A stretch of DNA of 64,000 nucleotides from Microvelia longipes (lineage: Eukaryota > Arthropoda > Insecta > Hemiptera > Veliidae), in the NCBI GenBank assembly GCA_018340805.1, contig JACMZG010001908.1, positions 49,276,378-49,340,377 of the forward strand, given 5' to 3'. Shown here piece after piece: positions 38,041 to 49,435 of this stretch (its first letter is position 1; each line of letters starts with the position of its first letter). The notes beneath the pieces are model-generated. The model saw only the letters and a program-made list of their open reading frames with translations. It was not told the origin of the DNA and did not search any database. A program made the translations under genes and the position numbers.

Positions 38041-38690
38041 TAGATAATTAGTAAAAGAGTTCTTACGACTTTCATTTCTATTATTGTATTAATGTTTTTA
38101 ATTAATTATTCATTTCCACAAACAATTAAGTTAATTGAGTAGGTGAGGTGGGTGTGATAATTTTGAAGTTTGTGTAGTTCTTTTTTTTTAAAGAAAGAAT
38201 CATTTACAGAAGAAATGAGGATCATATAAGAGGGAGTAATGTGAAGAGTTACTCCCTCCAGCGGTTTCAATCCCCTTAATCCTTCGCTATCTCTAAAGAC
38301 GTCTTCAGCTAATCTATATGGTCAGATCTCAGTTTTTCTTCATTCCCCGTACCTCTAAGGATCCACTTTTACTCTCGATTCTTTTTTGTCGCTTTTCTTC
38401 TCCACATTTCGTCCAATTTTCTTATATCCTTCATCTAATCCCTATACACATGCGATACGAAATTTCCTCCAGTTTTTCTTTTTCCTCATCTCGAGTTAAA
38501 CGATCGTTTTTCTTCTTATCGTTTTTATATCTTATTTTGTCTTAAGTTTCATCACTCCCACTTTCCCTTCAACATTTTAAGCAATCTTTACAATCATTGT
38601 TATTTTTTTTCAAACTTATCATTTTTAGGAAATGAAATTTTCATGCTTCTAGCAATTTTCTTTCCTTAACATAAATATGGTAAGTATCAT
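38041..38690. other. Intronic sequence, pyrimidine-rich in part
   Basis: A stretch rich in TTTTTCTT and TCTTC runs from about 38.33 to 38.57 kb. The 75-codon frame there is a by-product of that composition. No other feature was seen. Confidence 0.45.
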
Positions 38691-38694
38691 GAAA

Positions 38695-38830
38695 CCATTA
38701 AAGTCTGTCGCCAAACAACTAATTTCAAGTAGGGTGTCGCTTTCAAAGTTTTGAGGAGCTTAAAATAGAATAAAACTGATTCGGAAACAATCTAAGTACT
38801 CAAAGTAGCCAAACACAGAAATAAATAATC
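38695..38830 (-). repeat. Isolated family B satellite unit (minus)
   Basis: The complement contains TTTCCGAATCAGTTTTATTC, TAAGCTCCTCAAAAC and GCGACACCCTACTTGAAATT, matching the order in the 150-bp unit at 2.8-3.3 kb. Confidence 0.65.
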
Positions 38831-38904
38831 GAAAAATTTAAATTAAGATAGGTAAATAACATACTTGGGTATAAGGAAATTTCAAAGATGTTGGCCATAT
38901 TAGA

Positions 38905-39170
38905 ATAAATCATCGTAGCTCCTAGTTTATTTAAGCTAGAGAGTTGAAACTTTGTACAAAAATCAACCTACCGCTGTAATTGTGCTATTCGAAAAATAAT
39001 CTGCTATTTTTTTATGACATCAAGAACACCGCAATATTGACTCAACAAAAATTTCGAATAATCATTAAAAATGATCGGATTAAAATTTGACACGCATGTA
39101 GCCTTGTATAAGATTAACAAATGAGCCTAGCTTCATCCCATTATCAGCATTAGTTAAATTTTTATCAATT
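38905..39170 (-). repeat. Family A copy (minus) with paired bZIP-like sites
   Basis: CATCGTAGCTCCTAGTTTAT, AACTTTGTACAAAAATCAAC, TGACATCA at 39015-39022 and TGACTCA at 39038-39044 (15 bases apart), then AAAATTTGACACGCATGTAG. The CRE-like site has one change. Confidence 0.8.
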
Positions 39171-39296
39171 TAGATGTGTACGTTTTTTAAAAAAATCGAA
39201 AAAACTTGAAAAAATCTAGTAGAGTTGAAATTTAGTACCAATATAAACCTTAACGTAATAAATAATTATACTAAGTTTCATTGTAATACGATAAGT

Positions 39297-39720
39297 AGGG
39301 AAATGTAACAAACAATATGCAATCCTACATTTGTGAATTGTTCCATCATATGACATTCGTCATCATTGCTGGCTCTACATAATGTCATGTCCCACTCTGT
39401 TTCGTTACGTCTAACTCATCAGGGCGCCAACAGAGCCTGAATTCAATCTGACCTTCAATTAAAATTTCTTCACATTATATTCTTGGGAATTGTAGGTCAG
39501 AGTGAGTTCAGGTTCTATCGGGGCGCTAATGAATCAGACGTACCAAAACAGAGTGGGACATGACATGTCAAACCATCAATGATGGACGAATGTCGAATGA
39601 TGGAACAACTCCCAAATGTAGCACTGCATTTTGCTTGTTACATTCCCTTGGTGTCTCTTGCAGTAATATATTGTGTCAACTAATCATGTTTAGCGAAACT
39701 CGGTAGTTTCAAACGATATT
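39297..39720. mobile_element. Dispersed foldback element family D, full palindrome
   Basis: Two arms of about 165 bases pair outward from a short AT-rich loop near 39.47 kb. Matching pairs include GTCAGAGTGAGTTCAGG-like with CCTGAATTCAATCTGACC, GTCATGTCCCACTCTGTTT with its complement, GACATTCGTCATCATTG with CAATGATGGACGAATGTC, and AGGGAAATGTAACAAACAAT with TTGCTTGTTACATTCCCT. A further 65 bases right of the palindrome are shared with the 30-kb copy, so the mobile unit extends beyond the arms. It is non-coding. Confidence 0.85.
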
Positions 39721-40094
39721 TATTTTTAGTAATTAACCCTAAGATTATACCCTCATACCTTTGTATGGTTTTACAATATTGGAATTAGGGGAGGAATGAG
39801 GCACGTGACCCTTTATATTCAGTTACGCCCTTTGTGAGCGATAATTATTTCCATGTACATTCATTACATACAGGGGAATCGGTATAATTGAAATTTACTT
39901 ACAATAAGCAACACGATTCTCATTTACCCCTTTCATTACACTGTTGTATTACCCTAATAATGTTTCTGTCCCCCTCACCATTTTGTTGAATTTTATTTGT
40001 TTTTCTCTAAAAAATGTTTTAAATATTTATTTAATTTAAATCAATTTGAAATGAGGCATGTTATTGTAATTTTAAAGGAAACATTTTTAATATA

Positions 40095-40450
40095 CAGGGT
40101 GTACAAAATAAAACTCCCTTCCCAAAAGGAGGTGGTACTACAGCTCATTTCCAACAAAAAACTTAATATTAACTATAGTTCGATTTTCAACCGTTCTCCC
40201 ACATGGTCAAATTTTATGATTTTTAATAGTGCGTTGACTTAACTTCATAATATGACCAATTGTGGCTAAACTATAACTGCTAGCTTCCAAATATTGGTTT
40301 CGTTGGAAAGTGGCAAATTGCTATAAGACCAGGCATTGTATTTTCAAAACAATTTAACCTAATAGCCCAAAATTTGCATGAAATCAAAATTAGTAAAATT
40401 TTGTGACTTTCAAAAATTTTGAAGTTACTTTGATGAAACTAGCACACTTG
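40095..40450 (+). repeat. Possible transposon end beginning ACAGGGTGTACAAAATAAA
   Basis: TACAGGGTGTACAAAATAAA resembles the start of many arthropod non-autonomous DNA transposons. No matching other end was found, and no coding sequence is visible in the next 350 bases. Confidence 0.35.
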
Positions 40451-40539
40451 AGAACCTCTTGGTTTCAGGAAAACTACCTTGTTTACTCCTCTTCAAATCA
40501 ATACCCATATCAATTCACGTTGATAGGTTGATTTTTTCA

Positions 40540-40692
40540 GTAAAAGCAAAAATAAGCTCAAAAACCACGCTGAAAATGCTTTATTTGAGACATTTTTGTG
40601 TGAAGTAAGTAAATTTAACATAAAACTTATACAGAAATCACTTCTGTTAGAGTCATTTTCACCGTGTTTTTGAGCTTATTTTTGCTTACGTT
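40540..40692. repeat. Inverted repeat, about 38-bp arms
   Basis: GTAAAAGCAAAAATAAGCTC then AAAAACCACG-TGAAAATG is complemented at 40652-40690 with few differences, around a 75-base loop. Confidence 0.8.
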
Positions 40693-41200
40693 AATTGTTA
40701 TTTTCAGATGCTAGTATAACTGACATTGATGTACGTATAAGAGACGTATCAACGAATAAGAGACGTTAATATTAAAGCTATATTATCTGGCTCTCTAGTC
40801 AAGATTACATTAATAGCTATTAGGTTTAGAGGTCACCTATCTAAGAGATGTCTAACCCAAATAGGGATAAACTTCAGTGATCTATCAAGAAAGGGTTTTA
40901 CAGCTTTGTGATATCGAGGAGTTCAGACGTTTCCTAAGAGGTATACCTATATTTTACTTATACATACAATAACGTCTCTAATTACTAAGCTACACAAACC
41001 TAAGGTATAAATCCTTTTCATAATGGTTACTAGAAAATATCTACAGTTTAACTGAAAAAAATCTTTCCAATGTTATTTATTTCTCCTCGAGTCACTTGTT
41101 TGCTCATGGTAAACAAATTTATATCGTTGATTAACTGTTCTTAAATGTGAAGAGAAAAAAGTGAAAATTTCCCATGTGGCTGAAAAAGGGGATTTTATGT
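40693..41200. other. Intronic sequence without recognised features
   Basis: Nothing beyond a weak repetition of AAGAGACGT near 40735-40770 was recognised. Confidence 0.45.
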
Positions 41201-41204
41201 GGTT

Positions 41205-41395
41205 AAACATTCGTGTGAGTGAACAGTGAACATTCATGTGAACTGAACATATACGTAACTGAACAGTCATGTGATTGAACATTTATGTTAACTGAACATT
41301 TATGCGATTTAATATTCATGTGAGTGAACATTTTTATGAAGTTTTTTGATTTATGTGACTGAAAATGTGAGAGAATATTTATTTGACTGTATTTA
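41205..41395 (+). repeat. Degenerate short tandem repeat, about 17-18-bp unit
   Basis: GTGAACATTCATGTGA, TGAACATTTATGTTAACT and variants recur about ten times with changes. The antisense frame across it is an artefact. Confidence 0.7.
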
Positions 41396-42785
41396 TGATG
41401 TTAAAATAGTTTCATGGTTGATAGTTTTTTCTAAGCTTGCTTTTCTTAATTTGTCTCCCTTCACTAAGTTAAGTTAACCTGTGTCCCTTTCGCTAAGTTG
41501 TAAGTGCTTCACTAAGTTTTAAGAAAGACAATATTTTGATAGTAAATGAATTTGGTACCTAGGAAACTCTAAATTGTACTCCCTACGCTTGTTACATTGA
41601 GGCAGGGTTACCCAATACCTTGAATTAATTTAGTTTCTCAACTATTGATCTGTGGATATGAGGTGACCTAATACCTATGGTCAAATGTTCTATCTTTTTA
41701 GCATGAAAACTGTAAAGTTAAACATTCATCCAAACAGACAGCAAATAATCTCCTCAGGACATCATAAATCTGCTATTCGGATTGTTTAGGTAAAATCAGC
41801 TTTGTATGACACAATACTTTTCTTATTTTCCTAATAATAGTCGAGGAAAATAAAATGTATTATTTCCACTGTGAATATATCGCTGGGCTTGATAAACTGG
41901 AAGTCGGGTAGAAGTCTGTAACCTTCATAAGGAGTTAAAATCTTGGGCGGTAGCTGGCTATTAGAAGTCAAGTAACTTAGGTTTGGCAACCTATACCGAC
42001 TAAGCAGAAGATATGTTGCTAAAAATGTCTATTCGCTAATATGTTATACTATTTTCGTTTCCTGTACTTACTAGGGTCTTATGTTCTGATGTATTTATTG
42101 CTACGATTGGTATAAAAAATCAAATTAATGTGGAACCAAAAAGAGAGGGTTAATGTATAAAAATTTAGTTACAGGGAAGCATCAGCTATTCTTAAATAAA
42201 TTGTGCTTAAAATTGTTAACACGATAAGCTAAGTACTGTACGTGACGTTTTCAATATTTTCCTTGAAAAAAAAATCATATCAATTTTTCCTAACACCCAT
42301 TGATTTTTTCCAACTAGGCCCTACATTTAGGTAATGTAAAAAGAGGGTTTAGCTAGTAAAAAGCTACTGAAGGTTTTTATAACAAATTTTCCGATCACGA
42401 AAAGAATTTCTGACGTCGAGGGAAAAATGGTAGGCGGTAAACCTTTTAGCCAAAGGGTAGAAACAAAGGAATCTTAGTGTTTTCCAAGCCCTTACTGCCA
42501 AGGAGGAAAAACCTATAAATATTTCCACTCACGAACTCTTCCTTTACAAGCAGATAATATGTTGCTATACAAATAAGCCCCCAAACCTTGTTGTCTTGAG
42601 AAATTGTGCCATATTTTTTTAAAACCTAATTTTTCACAACATAAAAACCCAGTTATATTTTATAAAATCGATTTTTCACTAGAAATAAATTAAAAATGTG
42701 TCAAGTTTACCTTGAATAATATTTTATCTTCACAATATTTAAGTATCCAATATGTATTAACATTGTTTACCTGTGCATAGACTAA
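41396..42785. other. Intronic sequence with one isolated satellite-like unit
   Basis: The stretch at about 41.88-42.03 kb (GGTAGCTGGCTATTAGAAGT then CAAGTAACTTAGGTT and CTAAGCAGAAG) matches the unit of the degenerate array at 52.2-53.1 kb. The rest shows nothing recognisable. Confidence 0.6.
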
Positions 42786-43105
42786 AAACTTAATAGGGAC
42801 CTCTATTTTAAATTATTAAAGCTTTTGAGGAGGAATAGGTCCAAAATAATTTTAAAAAACTAATTTTGTCGAGCTTTCGATATAATTTTATCTTTTTCAA
42901 GGCTTAACATAATAATTAACAACAAAAAACAGTTACATGGTTGCTAACAAATAGATTAAAAATATATTGTTATTATTATTATATTAAGCCTTGAAAAAGA
43001 TAAAATTATATCGAAAGCTCGGCAAATAAGTTTTTTTTTATTATTTTGGACCTATTCCTCAAATGATTTAATAACTGTGCATAGTCCTTATAATTTAATT
43101 ATTTT
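42786..43105. mobile_element. Foldback element with about 110-bp arms
   Basis: The inner arms are nearly perfect: GTCGAGCTTTCGATATAATT then TTATCTTTTTCAAGGCTTAA pairs with its complement at 42.98-43.02 kb. AGGAATAGGTCCAAAATAAT continues outward, and a weaker match (ATTATTAAA, AGGGAC) extends to the limits given. The loop is about 70 bases. It is non-coding and no target duplication was recognised. Confidence 0.85.
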
Positions 43106-43274
43106 AGAAAATTTGATTTATAGTGTGTTCATTTCATTTCAAAGTTTTTACTTAGCACTTATTCTTATTAGATAAAGTGCTTATGTCATAAATAAAAATG
43201 TGTCTCGATGAACCACTAATATTTAGCCAAATTCCATTTAAAAAGCGCTATTTGCCGCACCACACCTTATAATC

Positions 43275-43760
43275 AATATAATATCGCTTGGCTCGTCCTC
43301 AGAATATATAATTAGTTAATTTTTATTGACCTCGCTGAATGCAGCTTAATTTTTATGATTTAAACAAAATCTTGGATATGCTTGTCGTATTGAATCAAAA
43401 CTTATCCACTTGTTCCAATTTCATCTTAATTGGGTTATTCTCCGATTTTTTACAATTTAAAAAAAGGCACACACACAAGTCATCTGCTAAACATTGAATT
43501 AATACTGTTAATGAGATGAAACTTAGCATACATGTTAGTCTTATACTTAGCTATATTCGAACCACATCTTAATCCAATCACATTTTTCCGCGTTTTATGA
43601 TTTTCAAAATGTTAGCTGATTCGTGCATTACGGTTAACGACGTTATAGTTTTTCCCTCCTAGCATAACAGGACTTAGAGATTGATTTTTCAACTCTGTAG
43701 CATAAACAAGCTGGGAGCGTTGAAGATAACTCACACACACACACTCATATTCTGACAGAA
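43275..43760 (+). repeat. Family A copy with extended left part
   Basis: CGCTTGGCTCGTCCTCAGAA, CTTGGATATGCTTGTCGTAT, CATCTTAATTGGGTTATTCT, TACTGTTAATGAGATGAAAC, TTTTTCCGCGTTTTATGATT, a decayed site module, GTAGCATAAACAAGCTGGGA and a CA microsatellite. This copy shows the unbroken sequence at the point where the Ty3 element entered the 12-16 kb copy. Confidence 0.8.
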
Positions 43761-43874
43761 GACACCACCTTATGTGGTGTCCGCAGGTTAATTGACCTAA
43801 TGTACAGAAAACAGAAATTGATTTCTAAAAGTAAAATTTCGAGGACGTTATCCATTGTCAATGTTTTTTAGAAT

Positions 43875-43918
43875 TAACAAAGTTTTGGCAGCAGCTATTT
43901 CTCTCGACATCAGGTTCG
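43875..43918 (-). ncRNA. Hammerhead-like core, decayed
   Basis: The complement reads CTGATGTCGAGAG...GCCAAAAC, where CTGATGA and GAAAC each carry a substitution. It is recognisable only through its flanks. Confidence 0.4.
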
Positions 43919-44199
43919 TCTTAAGAAAGACGGTGTGTGTTATGAGTAGGGTGTCAGGATTTTAATCAGACACAGTTGGGAAGTATCAACAACCTCAGAG
44001 AGCACTTTTAATCCTATTTATCTAGGTCCTCCCACGATCTGTATAAGGAGAACAAAGAACCCCAATTCCTATATAGATCGAGCGAAGCCCTAGGTAGATC
44101 AAATAAATAATTTTTCTAGTCAAAGATATTTTAAACGTGCCTATAAAGTCAGGTTATAATAGAGACACTCAACTCATAACTCACACACATCTACTTTCT

Positions 44200-44252
44200 C
44201 AAGAGGAACCTGATGATGGGGAAGTTCCAACTGCCGAAACGTCGTTAATTGT
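44200..44252 (+). ncRNA. Hammerhead-ribozyme-like core at a Penelope end
   Basis: CTGATGA at 44210-44216 and GAAAC at 44236-44240, followed by GTC and GTTAATTG. Stem II is imperfect here (GG with CC, plus GGAA with TTCC inside). AAC before CTGATGA can pair with GTT after the GTC triplet. Confidence 0.5.
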
Positions 44253-44390
44253 AAATAACATTAACTATGAATTGCTTCCAACTAATTTTACTCATAACTT
44301 TTTTCGTCTTAGGCATTTTTCTTTATTCATGTTGATTATCTTTAATGAAATTTATATTTGTATGACAAGAGCTAAGTGATAAGAGTAAGT

Positions 44391-45364
44391 GTAAGTGTTA
44401 AGCTCCTCAGTCCATCTCATTACTTTTGGATAATAAAACATCAAAAGTTGTATTTAATTCATTCTAAGCATTCAAATACCTCTCGAGAGCTTTATCTTAA
44501 TTATTAAATCTTTTCTTCTAAAAAAAATATGTTTTAATTAAATTCTCACTATATAATGACTTTTTAACGCAGATTAGAACCAATTATAATATATATGACA
44601 ACATAACAAAGCAAAATATCTTAATTATATTTTCAGAAGTGTTTTGTATAATTAAAAAAATTGGGGAAAATGTATAATTAAAAAGGCCTTGAAGATAAAA
44701 AAGGAGCTCTTCTCGTTCCTTTGAATTTCTAATCAAATTAAAATCTACTTTTTTTAAAAAAAGAAAATTACTACTAAGATAAAAAATGAATGTTATAAAT
44801 TCATTATGTCACTTAATAAATCTATTAACAAATTAGGCTGCAAATAACAGGTATAAAATTTATAGTATAAAAATGTAATATATATAAAATATGGTTCCTT
44901 TTTATTAATAACTAATTTTTAATTTCGTTGGAGTACATTCTGCAGGCTTATATTATTTTATTAAGTAAAATTTTCTTTAATCAGACTATAAATATCATAC
45001 AATTTTAGATTTAGAAGTAAAAATGCAGAACGCATGCGTTTGGATAGAGTCTAAGAAGATACTTATCTCCTAACTAGATAATAATTCGTGTTAAGCAATA
45101 TGTTGGACCTAAAATCTATGTAAGAAGAAATTTTATTTTAAAATCTAAGGTATTTTTTTATAATTTTAGACGTATCTATGAAGGCTTTGTTTTAGCCTCT
45201 AAATAGTTAAAAGGATTTAAATGGGAAGAGTTTAACACTTAGAAAACCTAGCCGGTAGATTTTTATTACTTTTATGAAACTTGTAATATAAACATAACTA
45301 ATATTTAGTTTTTTATTTACAACTAATATTGTTCTCTCGAAACCCGCATATGTAAGATAATAGT
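44391..45364. other. Intronic AT-rich sequence without recognised features
   Basis: No gene, RNA or element was recognised. Confidence 0.5.
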
Positions 45365-45990
45365 TATTTATGCACCAAGGGAGTAAAGAGTGCTATTATT
45401 TCCCTAAGCTGTTAGTTGCTTCCTAAGGCGTAAGTCGAGGGAACCAAGGTATTTAATTCCCGAGGCGAAGCCGAGGATTTCGTGTTTAACCCCCGAGGCA
45501 AAGACGAGGAAAAAGCCCTTTTTTACCTGAAACGGACTGGGAACCAAAGTATTTAACTCCCGAGACGAAGCCAAGAAATTTATGTGTTTAACTCCCGAGT
45601 CAATGCCAGGGGAGTTATGACTTTTAACTCCCGAATCAAAGCCGAGGGAGTTATGACTTTTAACTCACGAGGGGAAGCCGATGGAGGTAATTGCGAGGAG
45701 GAAAATAGCATTTTAATCTCAAGGCGCATACAAGTTAAATCTCCAGACGTTGATTTTATTTAATTAGGTTTTGTTGTATTTTATTCTATTACAAAACCTT
45801 TTTGGGTCGGATCCCCTTATAAATTTGGGGGGTGTTGTCTCCAAACAAATAAAACAAAAACTTTTTTTTAGCCCCAAACAACTTCTTTTGACCTAAAACA
45901 GATTTTGACCAATAACAATTTTTTTTTGGTCGGGTCCCCCTTATAAAGTTTGGGGGTGCCGCCCCCGGGAGAATTAAAAATACTGTTCGG
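45365..45990 (+). repeat. Dispersed repeat family C, copy 1, with internal hairpin-forming tandem units
   Basis: It begins GGGAGTAAAGAGTGCTATTA and ends near AACAGATTTTGACC. About six internal units of 33-37 bases follow the pattern TAACTCCCGAGGCGAAGCC then GAGGGAGTTATGAC. A second region repeats GGGTCGG-CCCC-TATAAA-TTTGGGGG twice (about 45.80 and 45.92 kb). A related copy lies at 53.9-54.3 kb. It is non-coding. Confidence 0.8.
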
Positions 45991-46891
45991 TCACATGTAT
46001 AAATTAAGAAATTAGCACTCCTCTAAAAATGGATATAATTGCCTATAATAACAAAATATTAGGAAACACTGTTTATTCCCAAGGGAGAACCAGTTATTTT
46101 TTATACGTATACTATAAATAAAAAGTAAACTATATGTATACTTTTTGAAGCAAGCATTTCAAAGAAATGTCCCCAGCTTGCAGATCTCCGCACCAAAATT
46201 ATTATATTTGAAACATTTTTTTATCCGAAAGAAACAAAAATTAATATTTCACTCTAGTTTTTACGGAATTAAATATAAGTCATTTGCCCCCTTAACTCAT
46301 AACACGGGATTAAAAGCAAAATGAGAGCTTTAGAGTTAAAAGGAGGGATTAAAAGATGTAAAGTAAAAAGTAAAGCAGTAAGGCCCCTTACTATGGAATT
46401 TAGGGGTTTGCCCCCCCCCCCTCCCAATTTTAAGCTTTTTTCGATTTGCATCAAAAGATTTCATTTGATCTATAACGGATTTAAATGGCATATATTTTCT
46501 TCTTAAGATAATCTTTAGTATGCACCACGGAAAAGAACTCTGTTACCCTGGATGTATTTAATCTAGTGTATCCCTTGTTTCCAACTCAGGACTAATCTAA
46601 ACAATTTCTCGGCAACTCCTTAGGATTTAAAATATTTGGTTCCTACATCATGTTGTCGGCAGACAATAGTTATTTTGCTAACCTCCATAAACAAGTTATA
46701 ATTTGCCTTTAAAAGTGATTTTCTTATAGAATTTTAGTAACATTACTTCAAATCAATAAAAAATAGGAAACATTTAAAAATTTTAAATACATCTTAAGGA
46801 GTTTTTAATTAATATTCAGAGTTATAACTGCTATGTATTTTTTTACAAAGGAAAATAATCTGACTAAATTGACATGGATTATGAAAATTAC
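45991..46891. other. Intronic sequence without recognised features
   Basis: The only oddity is a C-rich run (eleven C, then CTCCC) near 46.41 kb. No repeats with a second copy were seen. Confidence 0.45.
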
Positions 46892-47065
46892 CAGTAAGAT
46901 AGTTGGTTAAGGGTGATGTCCAGGACCAGTCTGGATTTCCAAGCGATCTTGGATACAAGCAGTCTAAGTGAACAACAGAACCAGGGTACACTCCAAGTGT
47001 GGTTCCTTCTTGACTTGAGTAACCTCCCTCAACTCTTGCTTCTATTTGAGGCTCGACTTGCTCGA
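46892..47065 (-). CDS. hig: Hikaru genki-like exon: first half of the Ig domain
   Basis: On the minus strand this 174-base segment is open throughout. It begins after a pyrimidine-rich stretch ending in ACAG and stops at a GTAATT donor. It carries two bases of a split codon at its start and one at its end, so both flanking introns are phase 1. The peptide contains VYPGSVVHLDCLYPR, the B-strand cysteine of an Ig fold, then NPDWSWTSP, the C-strand tryptophan. The next exon supplies the rest of the Ig fold in the same phase. Known family: Hikaru genki is a secreted insect protein of the synaptic cleft with one Ig domain followed by sushi domains, and this wording and phase pattern fit it. The identification rests on remembered family features, not on an alignment. 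The exon with the signal peptide, expected at higher coordinates, was not found. Confidence 0.86.
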
Positions 47066-48400
47066 CTGTAACAGTAAAAATATATTTATTTAGTAGAATA
47101 AATAATACTTATTATGTATTCGCGATTCAAAGAGATAGTTGTAAGGTTGGGCAATACCAATGGCGGTAAAACGAAAGGGTGATCAAAATTGTTTTATCAT
47201 TTGGATTGCATGGATTTCGATAAAAATTCTCCTTTTTGTATGTTTGTAATTTGTGATAAATGAAGTAAAAAATTAATAGAACGACCATCGGTGCTAAAAA
47301 AATTGCCAACGTTTCATAGATAAATACTTCGATTTTTTCAGGATTTTAAATATAGAATCAGGCTCTTATCACTACACAGACTAGAATTTGTCCCATTAAA
47401 GCCAGAAATAATAAAACGGATAATTTAAACAAATATTTTACGAAAAAGCGAATTTATTATTATTAATTATTTTAGTGTGTAAATAAAATTGATTATTAAA
47501 TTATAACACCATTACAGTGAAAATCAGCTTTTTATTAGTAAATTTAAATATTTTTTACTAATAATTTAAACAATTGAATGCAATAAAAAGTTAGGTTTGT
47601 GTGTTTGGGCAAATTAATTTATTCTAAAGTAACATTCTTTCACATTAAGTAAAATAAAACACTATATTATGATTTTCACCTTCTTATCACTCAATTTAAA
47701 TACTCGTGACAACCCACTAAAACCTTATTTTTCAATGAAATAGTGATAGTGATTCTACTGAGTTCATAATAGGCCCTCAAATAAATTAAATTGATGCACT
47801 TTGAGAAATAATTTAAGTAAATAATCGTCACAAAAAAACCCTATAAGGACTTTAACCACGATCACCCATTCGTTATCAATTTCTTATCAGCGACGGTGGC
47901 GATGCTACGGACTTTGTATCGCGAATAAGAATAATGAAGCGTAACATTTATTATTTTAAAAAAATCGGTACAGAGTACTTCAAAAGATTTCTTTATTACA
48001 TCGGATTCACTACGCTTATCCTGCTTACTTCGAACTCGCTCCACTCGTTCTCAGAATATACAAGTGGTTAAATATATACTGCAACACTTCTATTTTGCAA
48101 CACACGAAACTTGGTGTCATTATTTAGTACGAGGTATACACTTACGTAAACTCAATTGAATTATTCTGATATTTTACGAATTATTTAAAACGTATACAAT
48201 TCAATAGTAAACACTTTTTACTTTTTCGCTTAGCTTGTCCTCAGATAGTAAATACGTCCATTTAATTGTCAGCGGTCACCCATACAGCACTGGACATGGT
48301 TAATGCTGTGTAACTTTTATTATCCAAACATACTATAGACAGTATGTCTATGGACAATACCACAAGTATTGACGTATTAAAACTAAAGTAGGTGTACTTA
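47066..48400. other. Presumed upstream intron or 5' region of the hig-like gene
   Basis: No further exon of the gene was recognised. A short family A fragment (TCGGATTCACTACGCTTATC and TCTCAGAATATACAAGTGGT) lies at about 48.0-48.07 kb. Confidence 0.45.
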
Positions 48401-48414
48401 CTTATTTCGTAAAG

Positions 48415-48600
48415 GTATATATATATATACTTGTACTAAATATTATTATGTATTATAGATATATAGATATATGTATTTTTTTGTGATTAGGACCTCTAAA
48501 ACGGAATTTGGACCCATTCCCGGGTGGCCCCCTTACCATACTTGCTACCTCATTAGCGAATTGTTTTGAAAGAAAATTTACGAAATGTAATCCCTTAATA
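48415..48600 (+). repeat. Decayed A/B-type element with short (AT)n
   Basis: A broken TA/GATA tract is followed by GATTAGGACCTCTAAAACGG, CCATTCCCGGGTGGCCC and CTCATTAGCGAATTG. This is the same order as the right-hand module at 3.6-3.75 kb. Confidence 0.6.
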
Positions 48601-49423
48601 GTCAGGGACTCGTGTTAGGGATAAGAGTTGTACTGTTTTGTATGAACCCTGCTAAGACTTGTACGAAATCGTTATTTTAATTATTTAGAAGTTTAATGCA
48701 AGTATATTAATTACTGAAGTATTTTTTTATTATCTTTGAATTGTTTTACCAATATGTACTTAGAGCATAACCAGGGATGTGAACTCCAGACTCCAGACCT
48801 CCGTGGTGTCTACCTTTTCCACAAAGTCGGATACATATTAAAAGTCAATGTTTAGTTCAGGTGTATAATGGTTAAATATTGACGGCGAGATTTCAAGGTT
48901 TCTTTGGAGGGGTTGCTATTTATTTAGAATTCCAATTACTGGTAAGGTATAATGTTAGATAGAAAAAGATATCAGTTAGAATTGGTGAAGGAATTGGTAT
49001 ATATTGAGTTGGGTTTACCAAAACTTAAGGGCACCCTAGTGGGGTTCCATGAGTGGAAGACCCTCAGGATCATGGAATACTCTATATCTAACACGGATAA
49101 AAGTAAAGCCTTTCCCCTTCTGCTTTCTAATTCCAAATTCTAGCTGATTATACTCGTAAATAGGGTGTTCAAAGAAACAATTTCTTTCATATCTTCTGAA
49201 CCTTTTATCGGATTTCTAATTGAATTACAGATTCTTATTTTAAATTTAAATTGAAGGATTTTATTTTAATGTATCTTAGAGATAAGTTAATTCCGACGAA
49301 TTAAATTTTAGTAAAATACTTAAGATAACTACATTTAAAATAATAATGTCACAAAATGATACGACTGACACTTAACGTATAGTTTGTTACACTGGTTAAA
49401 GTTTGGTAAAAATATCTATTACT
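48601..49423. other. Upstream AT-rich sequence; one unassigned 63-codon frame
   Basis: The plus frame at 48952-49143 reads KRYQLELVKELVYIELGLPK and GTLVGFHEWKTLRIMEY. It has a loose look of a transposase-derived remnant, but I could not assign it. No other feature was seen. Confidence 0.35.
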
Positions 49424-49435
49424 ACGTTTACATGA

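Larger units (their letters stand above)
43785..44390. mobile_element. Inverted pair of Penelope-like terminal fragments
   Basis: A minus-strand terminal piece (complement of ATCAGGTTCGTCTTAAGAAA and GACGGTGTGTGTTA, at about 43.85-44.01 kb) faces a plus-strand piece (CTCACACACATCTACTTTCT, CAAGAGGAACCTGATGATGG, GCCGAAACGTCGTTAATTGT, at about 44.14-44.39 kb). The intervening 130 bases share nothing else. No protein-coding Penelope sequence is left. Confidence 0.75.

Noticed and set aside
44137..44379. 80-codon plus-strand frame
   Set aside because: It lies over a Penelope terminal fragment with a hammerhead-like core, so the frame is incidental.
46405..46425. C homopolymer as an i-motif or G-quadruplex site
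   Set aside because: It is a single run with a short second run, and not four separated tracts. It may simply be slippage or sequencing noise.
48952..49143. 63-codon frame with KRYQLELVKELV, possibly piggyBac-derived
   Set aside because: The similarity is only an impression. No catalytic residues, ends or TTAA flanks were seen.
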